Translations under genes and position numbers: made by a program
From: Candidatus Eiseniibacteriota bacterium
Lineage (GTDB): Bacteria; Eisenbacteria; RBG-16-71-46
DNA: 5,176 nucleotides
Direction: 5' to 3'
Assembly (NCBI GenBank): GCA_903921835.1
Contig: CAIXRL010000002.1
Span: forward strand, 1 to 5,176
Part shown: in pieces, positions 1 to 5,176 of the stretch
Layout: the number at the start of each line of letters is the position of its first letter
Numbering within the stretch: the stretch's first letter is position 1
Notes under the pieces: generated by a model
Told to the model about the DNA's origin: nothing
What the model saw: only the letters and a program-made list of their open reading frames with translations
The model's database searches: none

Positions 1-2039
1 AGCGTGTCCATTCCGTAGATCCTCCGCAGCGCCTCGACGATGGCGCGCGAGTCCACCGCGACGCAGCGCGACTGCGCCTCCGCGTAGCCGAACGTCCACA
101 GGAACGACTGGATGTTCCCGTCGAACACCAGCCCGACGTACTCGCCGTCGCGGTCGATCACCGGGCTGCCCGAGTTGCCCCCGACGATGTCGGCCGTGCA
201 CACGAAGTCGAGCGACGTGGACAGGTCCACGCTGTCCCTGGCCTCCGCGACGCGCTTTGGCAGGTCGAAGGGCGAGCGGTTCCCGAACGAGTACGCGCGG
301 TCGTACAGGCCGTAGAACGTCGTGTGCCAGGGCACGTCGGTCGTGAGCTGCGTGTACCCCGAGGCGCGTCCGTACGAGAGTCGCAGCGTGCCGGTGGCGT
401 TCGGGTAGACGCTGTGGCCGTCCAGTTCGAAGCGCGCATGGGCGATGTTCGCCCCCTCGATGGACTCGACGCCCTCGACGTGATCCTCGAACCAGCGGCG
501 CTGCTCCCGGTACGGTGCGTCCAGCCCCCGCGCCCACACGATCAGCGGATCGGTGGAGGCCTCGACGGCCCTGTGGCCGCCGTCGAGCAGACGCCTGCGC
601 TCGGCGACGTCGGCGAGCTTCGTGCCGGCGAGCAGTTCGTGCACGACGTTCTTCGGCGTCCGGCCGCCGAGCGCGGCCTTTACGAACGGATTGCCCGCGC
701 CGAGCGAATCCAGGCAGAGTTGCAGGTGAGCCGCGAGCACGAACTCCTCCATCGCCGGGTAGATGGGCGCGGGGGAGAGCAGCATGAAGCGCAGCGACGG
801 CAGATTGGCGTCCTGGTACTCGCGGAAGCGCTTCTCGTCGGGCTTCCCGACCTCGGCGCTCTGGCGCACGATCCCGTTGGCGATGTCCACGAGCCGCGAG
901 ACGCGCGCCAGCTCGCGCAGCGCGCGCGCCCTGCCCTGCGTACGCAGCAGCATCTCCGCGTCCGCGATGCGGTCCCAGGCGCGGCCGTAGGCGGCCAGCA
1001 GTTTCGGATCCCGCGCGACCCGTGCGCGCAGCGTGGCTTCCTCGGCGCTCCTGTGCGCCAGGAATGCCGGGTCGCGGATGATCTCCAGGAAGCCGCGCTC
1101 GCGCTTGAGGTTGTTCTCGAGCCCGCGCAACGCACCGCGCGCCTGGCGGGCCTGCTCGGCGCCCTGTGCGGCGTAGGCCCGGTAGGCGGCCGTGCGCTGC
1201 TCCTGCAGCCCGATGCGCAGCGGACGCTCGACGTCGCGCTCGTACTCGAACTGCGCCACGGTGCGCGTGCGGCTGGTGCGGCCCGGGTGCCCGGACACGA
1301 ACACCAGCTCGTCCTCGTGCGGGCCGCGCGTGCTCCAGCGCAGCCAGTGCTCGGGGTGCACGGGCGCGCCGTGGTCGTAGACGCGGAAGAACGCGAAGTC
1401 GAGGTCGTGGCGCGGGTAGGAGAAGTTGTCCAGGTCGCCGCCGAAGAACGCCGCCTGCTCCTCGGGCGCGCACACCAGCCGCACGTCCTTGTAGGCGCGG
1501 TACGCGTACAGCCAGTACTCGCCGCCGTTGTACAGCTCGACGGCCTCGCACTTGAGACCGGTCTTCTTCGTGGACTGCGCGACGATGCGCGAGAGCGCAG
1601 CCTTGCGCTGGCCGTTCCGCGTCTCGATCGCCGCCTGCGGGTCGATCGCCGCGTTCACTTGGGCCGTCACGTCCTCCATGGTCCACAGGACCTTCAGCTC
1701 CAGGTCGGGGCACGGCATCTCGGCCGCCGCCGTGCGCGCGAAGAAGCCGCCCTTGAGGTAGTCGTGCGCGGGCGTGGAGAGCTTGGCGAGCTGGCCCATG
1801 GCGACGTGGTGGTTGGTGAGCACCAGGCCGTCCGGGGAGACGAACGCTCCCGAGCCGCCGCCAAAGTTCACGCTCGCGCGCTGCACGTGCTCGATCCACT
1901 CGCGCGTCGGCGCGAACCCGTAGTGCTGCCGCAGCAGGGGCAGCGGCAGGTTGTCGAAGGTCCACATGCCCTCGTCGGCGAGGGCGGGAGCGGCAAGGGC
2001 CAGGAACGCCGCCGCGAGGAATGCGAATCGAATGCGCAT
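1..2039 (-). CDS. S46-family dipeptidyl-peptidase (DPP7/DPP11-like), exported, 3' end cut by window edge
   Basis: Serine exopeptidase that removes dipeptides from peptide N-termini, probably in the periplasm or outside the cell. I translated 679 residues from the ATG at 2037-2039. Residues 1-21 form a signal peptide ending ALA, followed directly by the family's DEGMW N-terminus. Catalytic His is H78 in LTNHHV, Asp is D214 in the NFSYPRHDLDF block, and Ser is S623 in GGNSGSP. The roughly 400 residues between Asp and Ser are largely Arg/Ala/Glu-rich and helical-looking, as expected for the helical domain that S46 enzymes carry within the chymotrypsin fold. Position S623+18 is G641 (in FDGN); from family knowledge, Gly there is DPP7-like (hydrophobic P1), whereas DPP11 has Arg (acidic P1). 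N205 and R210 match amine-binding residues, but the usual Trp is F206. Family members are about 700-720 residues, so perhaps 10-40 are missing. An AGGA (2049-2052) lies 9 nt before the start. The family call is secure; the substrate preference is inferred. Confidence 0.95.
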   Translation of the reverse strand, partial: MRIRFAFLAAAFLALAAPALADEGMWTFDNLPLPLLRQHYGFAPTREWIEHVQRASVNFGGGSGAFVSPDGLVLTNHHVAMGQLAKLSTPAHDYLKGGFFARTAAAEMPCPDLELKVLWTMEDVTAQVNAAIDPQAAIETRNGQRKAALSRIVAQSTKKTGLKCEAVELYNGGEYWLYAYRAYKDVRLVCAPEEQAAFFGGDLDNFSYPRHDLDFAFFRVYDHGAPVHPEHWLRWSTRGPHEDELVFVSGHPGRTSRTRTVAQFEYERDVERPLRIGLQEQRTAAYRAYAAQGAEQARQARGALRGLENNLKRERGFLEIIRDPAFLAHRSAEEATLRARVARDPKLLAAYGRAWDRIADAEMLLRTQGRARALRELARVSRLVDIANGIVRQSAEVGKPDEKRFREYQDANLPSLRFMLLSPAPIYPAMEEFVLAAHLQLCLDSLGAGNPFVKAALGGRTPKNVVHELLAGTKLADVAERRRLLDGGHRAVEASTDPLIVWARGLDAPYREQRRWFEDHVEGVESIEGANIAHARFELDGHSVYPNATGTLRLSYGRASGYTQLTTDVPWHTTFYGLYDRAYSFGNRSPFDLPKRVAEARDSVDLSTSLDFVCTADIVGGNSGSPVIDRDGEYVGLVFDGNIQSFLWTFGYAEAQSRCVAVDSRAIVEALRRIYGMDT

Positions 2040-2249
2040 GGGAAAGCGTCCTGCCGGTGGGCCCGGCCTCAAGGTCAGCTCAGGACGCGAAGGATGGAGT
2101 TCGCGGGAAACGCCCGGCGACGGCTGGCCGCCAGACTTGCGCAGCTTGCGCACTCCGGCTCCCTTGTGGCAACGCGCGCGGCACGAACGCGCCCGCTGGC
2201 GGGACGAGTGGGGGTGCAAGTCGCCGCCCGGGCGACCCGGGCAGCGGGT
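2040..2249. other. Intergenic region upstream of the S46 peptidase, with short direct repeats
   Basis: This 210-bp gap separates the OsmC-family gene from the S46 peptidase, both on the minus strand. I found no convincing reading frame in it. It must contain either the promoter of the peptidase gene or a read-through leader. No clear -35/-10 pair is visible on the minus strand; a TTGCCA occurs near 2166-2171 without a good -10 partner. Two copies of CTTGCGCA occur at 2136-2143 and 2145-2152, spaced 9 bp apart, each containing the palindrome TGCGCA. They could be a regulator site or chance in GC-rich DNA. Confidence 0.4.
2226..2242 (-). terminator. Possible hairpin terminator after the OsmC-family gene
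   Basis: A perfect inverted repeat of 7 bp (GCCCGGG and CCCGGGC) closes a 3-nt loop, starting 7 nt past the OsmC-family stop codon. The stem is entirely G/C and would be very stable. There is no T-run after it on the minus strand, so it is not a classic intrinsic terminator. It may instead pause polymerase, protect the mRNA 3' end, or mark a boundary between two transcription units. Position and perfect symmetry support a 3'-end role; the missing T tract weakens it. Confidence 0.4.
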
Positions 2250-2648
2250 TCAGGCGTCGACGACCGTGCTCACCACGAAAGCGGGCGGATGCTCCATGTG
2301 CTTCTTGACGGTGCACTGCTCGGCCGCGCGGACGAGCGCGCCGTGGTACCTGGAGGGGAAGCCCGGCGGTACGTGGATGTCCATGTCGATGCGCACGACC
2401 ATCCCGGTCGCGGGGTCGGCCTCGGTGTGCTGCGTCAGCGTGATGCCCTCGGTGGGGATGTTTCGCTGGCGGCAGAAGCCGAGCACGTAGACGCCGGCGC
2501 AGGTGCCGAGCGCGGCGAGGAACATCGCGAACGGCGTGGGCGCGGAGCCCTCTCCGCCGGAGTGGGCAGGCTGGTCGGTCGCCACGGTGTAGGCCCCGAA
2601 ATCCGCGTTCACACGCAGGCCGCCGGGGAAGGTGATGGTGAGGTCCAT
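2250..2648 (-). CDS. OsmC/Ohr-family protein (probable peroxide-reducing thiol peroxidase)
   Basis: A 132-residue protein of OsmC length. Family members reduce organic hydroperoxides or hydrogen peroxide in the cytoplasm through a pair of cysteines. The two expected cysteines are visible: C50 in the segment APTPFAMFLAALGTC, matching the family pattern of a proline-containing loop then a helix ending in Cys, and C112 in AEQCTVKKHM, matching the second Cys-x-V motif. C59 (GFCRQ) is an additional cysteine nine residues after the first. The N-terminus begins with short beta-strand segments (LTITF, LRVNAD), as usual for the fold. The frame stays open far upstream (to 3167), but the ATG at 2646-2648 is chosen because it follows AGAAAGGA by 9 nt and gives a family-sized protein. 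Whether it belongs to the Ohr, OsmC or YhfA-type subgroup cannot be settled by eye. It may be co-transcribed with the S46 gene, but the 210-bp gap and intervening hairpin argue against tight coupling. Confidence 0.9.
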   Translation of the reverse strand: MDLTITFPGGLRVNADFGAYTVATDQPAHSGGEGSAPTPFAMFLAALGTCAGVYVLGFCRQRNIPTEGITLTQHTEADPATGMVVRIDMDIHVPPGFPSRYHGALVRAAEQCTVKKHMEHPPAFVVSTVVDA

Positions 2649-2657
2649 TCGACGTGT

Positions 2658-2665
2658 TCCTTTCT
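2658..2665 (-). promoter_or_regulatory. Ribosome binding site deciding the OsmC-family start
   Basis: On the minus strand this reads AGAAAGGA, with 9 nt between it and the ATG at 2646-2648. It is the only good Shine-Dalgarno match near any in-frame start. It therefore favours the 132-residue protein over the 305-residue open frame, which extends upstream without similarity to the family. Confidence 0.75.
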
Positions 2666-2923
2666 CGGGATGGGGGCGATCCGCCTCCCGCACACTCGTG
2701 AGAGGCTCGTCCCGCCCGCGGGATTCTCGCCCGTAACACGCCGCAGCGCGAACGCGGCGGCAGGGCCAGCCACGGCGGCAGGGCCTGCTCCACGTGCGCA
2801 CCCGACGCGTCTGCGCCCCCGGCACCCGCGCGGGCGCTTCCGGGCGCGCCGTGGGCGGCGGGCGGGCCCGGTCATGCCCCCCGGGGGAAACGCGCGCGAG
2901 GCGGGGTGCGCCGCGGCTCAATT

Positions 2924-2939
2924 GGCGCGTGGGCGCGTG
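2924..2939. repeat. Tandem duplicate of GGCGCGTG
   Basis: Two exact, adjacent copies of the 8-mer GGCGCGTG occupy 2924-2931 and 2932-2939, directly after an AT-richer CAATT. They sit about 170 bp before the protease-like gene and 275 bp before the OsmC-family gene on the other strand. A head-to-tail pair could be a tandem regulator site, but the function is unknown. Confidence 0.4.
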
Positions 2940-2969
2940 AATCAAGGCCGAAATGCGAGTCGCCTGGTG

Positions 2970-3009
2970 CGGCAGGCGCGGGTCTCGGCTCCGGCTCGCG
3001 GGCCTGCCG
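2970..3009 (+). repeat. Inverted repeat CGGCAGGC / GCCTGCCG with a 24-nt loop
   Basis: The arms at 2970-2977 and 3002-3009 are perfect 8-bp complements separated by 24 nt of GC-rich sequence. The structure ends about 100 nt before the start codon of the protease-like gene. If transcribed it could form a leader hairpin. It has no trailing T-run, so I do not call it a terminator. Confidence 0.45.
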
Positions 3010-3099
3010 GCTTGAGTGCGGGAGCCATCGCGCCGACAATGCGGCGGTCGTGCGGCCGACCAGCGCCACGCGATCGTGCCGGAGACCTCGTGCGACGAC

Positions 3100-3104
3100 A
3101 GGAG
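3100..3104 (+). promoter_or_regulatory. Ribosome binding site AGGAG deciding the protease-like start
   Basis: AGGAG lies 7 nt before the ATG at 3112-3114. The alternative in-frame ATG at 3166 would give a more family-typical N-terminus but has no Shine-Dalgarno sequence before it. The earlier ATG at 3016 also lacks one. The 3112 start is therefore preferred. Confidence 0.75.
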
Positions 3105-3111
3105 CTTGGCC

Positions 3112-3621
3112 ATGCCGATTGACCGGATACCACCGCAACCTGCCAGCAGTACCCCCGTGCCTCGCATGCTGCTGGTCGCGCTCGGGCACCCGCTCCGTCA
3201 CGACGACGGCGTGGCGGCCAGCGTGCTCTCGCTGGTCTCGCCGCGTGCGGGCGTGGATCGCCGCGTGATCGTGCAGCCGCCGCCCGACATGGCCACCGAG
3301 CTTCGCCGCTACGACGAGGTCGTGTTCGTGGACACCGACACGCTGGCCGAGCATGCGACCGTCGAGCCGCTAGTGATGCGGCCCACGCCCGGCGTGGCGA
3401 TCGGGCATTCGCTGCGGCCGGGCGAGGTCGTGACGCTGGCGCGCTACGCGTACGGCTTCACGGGCCGCGCGTGGCTTTGCTGCGTGCCGGTCCGCCAGTC
3501 CGAGACCGGCGTGGACGAGGGCGTGGAGTCCGCGGCCCACGTCCGCGCCGCGGCCGCCGCGCTCCACGAGGCATTCCCCGCGTCGCTGGGCTACGCGGGC
3601 AGCGTGAGTTCGGGCGGCTGA
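3112..3621 (+). CDS. Hydrogenase maturation protease family (HybD/HycI, M52-like) protein
   Basis: A 169-residue protein resembling the endopeptidases that trim the C-terminus of nickel-containing hydrogenase large subunits in the cytoplasm. LLVALGHPLRHDDGV (residues 20-34) corresponds to the family's GxGNxLxxD(D/E)GxG start, and YDEVVFVDTDT (67-77) to the second strand carrying the conserved Asp. GHSL (98-101) corresponds to the SPHxL region with the conserved His. By this alignment the nickel-sensing residues of E. coli HybD (E16, D62, H93) match D32, D74 and H99, so the site looks intact. Departures are His26 where Asn is usual and Gly-His instead of Pro-His. The later segment WLCCVPV followed by GVDEGVESAA also fits the family layout. 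The first 18 residues are an extension compared with HybD. No hydrogenase or hyp gene is in the window, so the substrate is unknown. It may be a true maturation protease acting elsewhere or a diverged relative. Confidence 0.75.
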   Translation: MPIDRIPPQPASSTPVPRMLLVALGHPLRHDDGVAASVLSLVSPRAGVDRRVIVQPPPDMATELRRYDEVVFVDTDTLAEHATVEPLVMRPTPGVAIGHSLRPGEVVTLARYAYGFTGRAWLCCVPVRQSETGVDEGVESAAHVRAAAAALHEAFPASLGYAGSVSSGG

Positions 3622-3692
3622 GCGGCGCGGCGCTCGGGATGAGGATGAGCCACTCTTCGCCGCCGGTGCGGTTGCGAACGGCGCACGATGGC

Positions 3693-3718
3693 CGCCGCGG
3701 CCTTGCTCCGCCGCGGCG
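3693..3718 (+). repeat. Inverted repeat between the protease-like and lipoprotein genes
   Basis: CGCCGCGG (3693-3700) and CCGCGGCG (3711-3718) form a perfect 8-bp stem with a 10-nt loop in the 120-bp gap between the two plus-strand genes. It ends 23 nt before the lipoprotein start codon. There is no T-run, so termination is doubtful. It could be a partial terminator, a processing site, or chance in GC-rich DNA. No promoter is obvious in this gap, so the two genes may share a transcript. Confidence 0.35.
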
Positions 3719-3729
3719 ATCTCGATTGC

Positions 3730-3738
3730 GGGGGTGAT
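3730..3738 (+). promoter_or_regulatory. Ribosome binding site deciding the lipoprotein start
   Basis: GGGGGTGAT matches the extended Shine-Dalgarno GGAGGTGAT at eight of nine positions and ends 3 nt before the ATG at 3742; the G-run core is 7 nt before it. The upstream in-frame ATG at 3688 has no such site and would put charged residues ahead of the signal sequence. Confidence 0.7.
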
Positions 3739-3741
3739 GAG

Positions 3742-5085
3742 ATGAGACCCATCCGGGTGGTCGCCGGGCTGTTCGCCCTCGTGGCGTGCATCGCCTCGTG
3801 CGCGAGTCCCGCGCGACTGGCCCGCCAGAGTGACGAGGCGCTCGCCCACGGGGACCTGAGCAAGGCCTACGATCGCGCGCTGCGCGCGGTCGAAAAGGAT
3901 CCGCAGAACGCGGCCGGCCGCGAGGCCTACACGGCGGCCGGCAGCCGTGTCGCGGCGGACTATCGCGGCCGCGTGCTCGCCACCGCCGCGCTCGACACGC
4001 TCGCCGCCGCCGACCTCGCGCTCGCGTTTCGCGACTTCCGCCTGGAGGTCGCACGGCACGGCTCACCGCTCGAGAGCGCGCCGGAGTACGAGCGTGCGGA
4101 GCCGATCCTGCTGGCCAGCGCCGCGCGGACGCACTTCCGCGGCGGCCGCGCCCAGATGACGGCGCGGCATCCGCGGCTGGCCTATCGCGAGTTCTCGGCG
4201 TGCCTGCGCTACCAGCCCGCTTTTCCTGACGCCGAACGCCGCCAGGCGCAGGCGTGGAACTCGGCCGTGTCACGGGTGGCGGTGCTGCCGTTCACCGATG
4301 GCGTCTCCGTGGATGGCCTCGCACAGGCGGTGGAGCGCAGCATCGTGAGCGAGATCGCGACGCGTCTCGAGAAGAACTTTCAATTCACGCAGCTCGTTCC
4401 CGCCGACTCGGTCGAGCAGCGCGGGACGCTTTCGCAGCTGCGCGAGGGCTCCCGGGAGGACGCCCGGGAGGTCGGCCGTCGCGTCGGCGCCGACCTGGTG
4501 GTGGTGGGGCACCTGCTGGGCATGCGCTCGACCGACAGCACGCGCGAGCCGAACGTGTCCGTCTACCGCCGCCTCGAAGGCAAGGACGAGCAGGGCAACG
4601 CGGTCGTCACGTGGAAGGAGAGCGTGATGACCGTCGTGACGCGCGACCGGGAGGTCACGGTCAGGTACGCTTTCGATGTGATCGACGTTCGCAGTGGTGC
4701 GGTGGTGTTGCACCGCGACAAGGAGGCGCACGCCGCCGCGCGTGTGGCGTGGACCGGCTTCCGTCCAGAGGAGGATTGCGATCACTACTCGCTGCTGCCG
4801 CCCGACGTGCGCGCCGCGAGTCCCGACCGCGCACGGCAGGTGGATGCGGGGTGGAAGGAGCGCATGGGATCCTGGACGCTGCCCGAGTTCCTGAAGAGCG
4901 CGCGCAGTGACCGCGAGCGGGCGCACTACTCGCCCCGCTACCGCCGCGAGTTTCACGGCGATACGCGCCTGCACCCGGTCTGGCTCGGCGAGCTGCCCGG
5001 CGAGGGTGAGCTGGCGTTCGTGGCGCTCGAGGGCGCGTGGCGCCCGGTCTACGATGCGCTGATCGAACTGGACCGAATGGAGTAA
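3742..5085 (+). CDS. Probable lipoprotein with TPR-like segments and a CsgG/TolB-N-like domain
   Basis: A 447-residue envelope protein. Residues 1-20 (two Arg, a hydrophobic stretch, then LVACIASC) look like a lipoprotein signal. Two lipobox choices exist: LVAC with C16, and IASC with C20. Residues 27-56 (ALAHGDLSKAYDRALRAVEKDP) and about 130-172 (HPRLAYREFSACLRYQP) resemble TPR helices. Residues 177-325 look like the CsgG/TolB-N fold: SRVAVLPF opening strand (177-184), helix with SIVSEIATRLE, FTQLVPADSVEQ, then GADLVVVGHLL (249-259) and FDVIDVRSGAVVLHRD (to about 325). Known relatives with this layout include curli-secretion CsgG and many uncharacterised lipoproteins; here no curli genes are visible. 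Residues from about 330 to the end have no family I recognise, and are rich in Arg, Trp and Tyr (for example HYSPRYRREF). The TAA stop is at 5083-5085. The envelope location is fairly sure; a pore-forming role is not shown. Confidence 0.75.
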   Translation: MRPIRVVAGLFALVACIASCASPARLARQSDEALAHGDLSKAYDRALRAVEKDPQNAAGREAYTAAGSRVAADYRGRVLATAALDTLAAADLALAFRDFRLEVARHGSPLESAPEYERAEPILLASAARTHFRGGRAQMTARHPRLAYREFSACLRYQPAFPDAERRQAQAWNSAVSRVAVLPFTDGVSVDGLAQAVERSIVSEIATRLEKNFQFTQLVPADSVEQRGTLSQLREGSREDAREVGRRVGADLVVVGHLLGMRSTDSTREPNVSVYRRLEGKDEQGNAVVTWKESVMTVVTRDREVTVRYAFDVIDVRSGAVVLHRDKEAHAAARVAWTGFRPEEDCDHYSLLPPDVRAASPDRARQVDAGWKERMGSWTLPEFLKSARSDRERAHYSPRYRREFHGDTRLHPVWLGELPGEGELAFVALEGAWRPVYDALIELDRME

Positions 5086-5109
5086 CTCGACGGCGTGGCG
5101 CCTTGCTCG

Positions 5110-5176
5110 TCAGCGCGCGGCGTCCGAAACGACGCGAACGTGGCCCCCGTCGATCCCCACGGCTCCCGAGAGTCCC
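5110..5176 (-). CDS. 3' end of a convergent gene (partial, unidentified)
   Basis: On the minus strand, 21 codons are open from the right edge to a TGA at 5110-5112, reading GLSGAVGIDGGHVRVVSDAAR. The codons keep the high G/C third-position bias of the neighbouring genes, and the composition (alternating hydrophobic residues, glycines) looks like a beta-rich protein C-terminus rather than a random GC shadow. It would converge on the lipoprotein gene with only 24 nt between the two stop codons. The fragment is too short to assign a family. It could also be noncoding. Confidence 0.4.
   Translation of the reverse strand, partial: GLSGAVGIDGGHVRVVSDAAR

Larger units (their letters stand above)
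2649..3111. other. 463-bp divergent intergenic region without a recognisable gene
   Basis: This stretch lies between the minus-strand OsmC-family gene and the plus-strand protease-like gene, so promoters for both directions are expected here. Several frames are open across it, but their products are Arg/Ala/Pro-rich and look like GC-driven shadows. None starts with a good ribosome binding site and a recognisable domain. I could not identify a convincing sigma70 promoter in either direction. Visible symmetry elements are TCCCGC-CC-GCGGGA at 2710-2723, the palindromes CCCGCGCGGG at 2825-2834 and CCCCCGGGGG at 2878-2887, a tandem GGCGCGTG pair at 2924-2939, and a long-range inverted repeat at 2970-3009. 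Any of these could be regulatory; in DNA this GC-rich, some are expected by chance. Confidence 0.55.

Noticed and set aside
3016..3111. Earlier in-frame start for the protease-like gene at 3016
   Set aside because: It has no Shine-Dalgarno sequence and would add 32 residues unlike the family, whereas AGGAG precedes the ATG at 3112.
2040..3111. tRNA, CRISPR array or insertion sequence ends in the intergenic regions
   Set aside because: No cloverleaf with a recognisable T-loop, no regularly spaced repeats, and no terminal inverted repeats with a transposase were found.
324..3122. A 932-codon open frame on the plus strand
   Set aside because: It runs antisense to the S46 peptidase and the OsmC-family gene, both of which have clear catalytic motifs. 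Its product is a low-complexity Arg/Ala/Val/Gly string with no domain. It is open because stops are rare in GC-rich antisense frames.
2649..3167. Upstream extension of the OsmC-family frame to a 305-residue protein
   Set aside because: The extension has no family similarity, no ribosome binding site at its start, and overlaps the protease-like gene. The ATG at 2646-2648 has a good ribosome binding site and gives normal family length.
3370..4273. Two long minus-strand open frames (229 and 271 codons) opposite the protease-like and lipoprotein genes
   Set aside because: They are antisense to genes with recognisable motifs and signals, and their products are Arg/Pro/Ala-rich without domain features.
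4254..4974. Long open frames on both strands within the lipoprotein gene
   Set aside because: They overlap the CsgG-like core, where the plus-strand frame shows a conserved strand-helix pattern. The alternatives are low-complexity shadows.
1..5176. A coordinated novel system formed by the five genes
   Set aside because: The genes fall into unrelated families, lie on both strands, and show no tight operon linking them. Any joint function would be speculation.

Overview
The window is very GC-rich, with strong G/C preference at third codon positions. It carries genes for an exported S46 peptidase and a lipoprotein with a lipobox, so it most likely comes from a high-GC Gram-negative bacterium. 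The phylum cannot be fixed from this sequence. The S46 protein resembles environmental lineages such as Gemmatimonadota, Acidobacteriota or Eisenbacteria-like bacteria, but that is an impression from memory of the family and was not tested.

Layout, left to right. Positions 1-2039 (minus strand) encode an almost complete S46-family dipeptidyl-peptidase with a signal peptide; its last few residues lie beyond the left edge. A 210-bp gap follows, containing a perfect GC-rich hairpin. Positions 2250-2648 (minus) encode an OsmC/Ohr-family protein. A 463-bp stretch (2649-3111) has no convincing gene and separates the minus-strand pair from the plus-strand genes. It must hold the divergent promoters and contains several inverted and direct repeats. 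Positions 3112-3621 (plus) encode a small protein of the hydrogenase maturation protease (HybD/HycI, M52) type, with no hydrogenase gene in view. Positions 3742-5085 (plus) encode a probable lipoprotein with TPR-like segments, a CsgG/TolB-N-like core and an unrecognised C-terminal part. A minus-strand reading frame ending at 5110 is probably the 3' end of a convergent gene running in from the right edge.

How the genes relate. The S46 peptidase would release dipeptides from extracellular or periplasmic peptides, and the OsmC protein would deal with peroxides in the cytoplasm. The protease-like protein would process a metalloenzyme precursor, and the lipoprotein would act at the envelope. Nothing in the sequence ties them into one pathway, and the window reads as ordinary chromosomal gene content. 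I see no mobile element, CRISPR array, RNA gene or clear novel defence or biosynthetic system. The points most worth a second look are the orphan maturation protease with altered motifs, the unassigned C-terminus of the lipoprotein, the substrate-pocket residues of the S46 enzyme, and the repeat-bearing divergent intergenic region.
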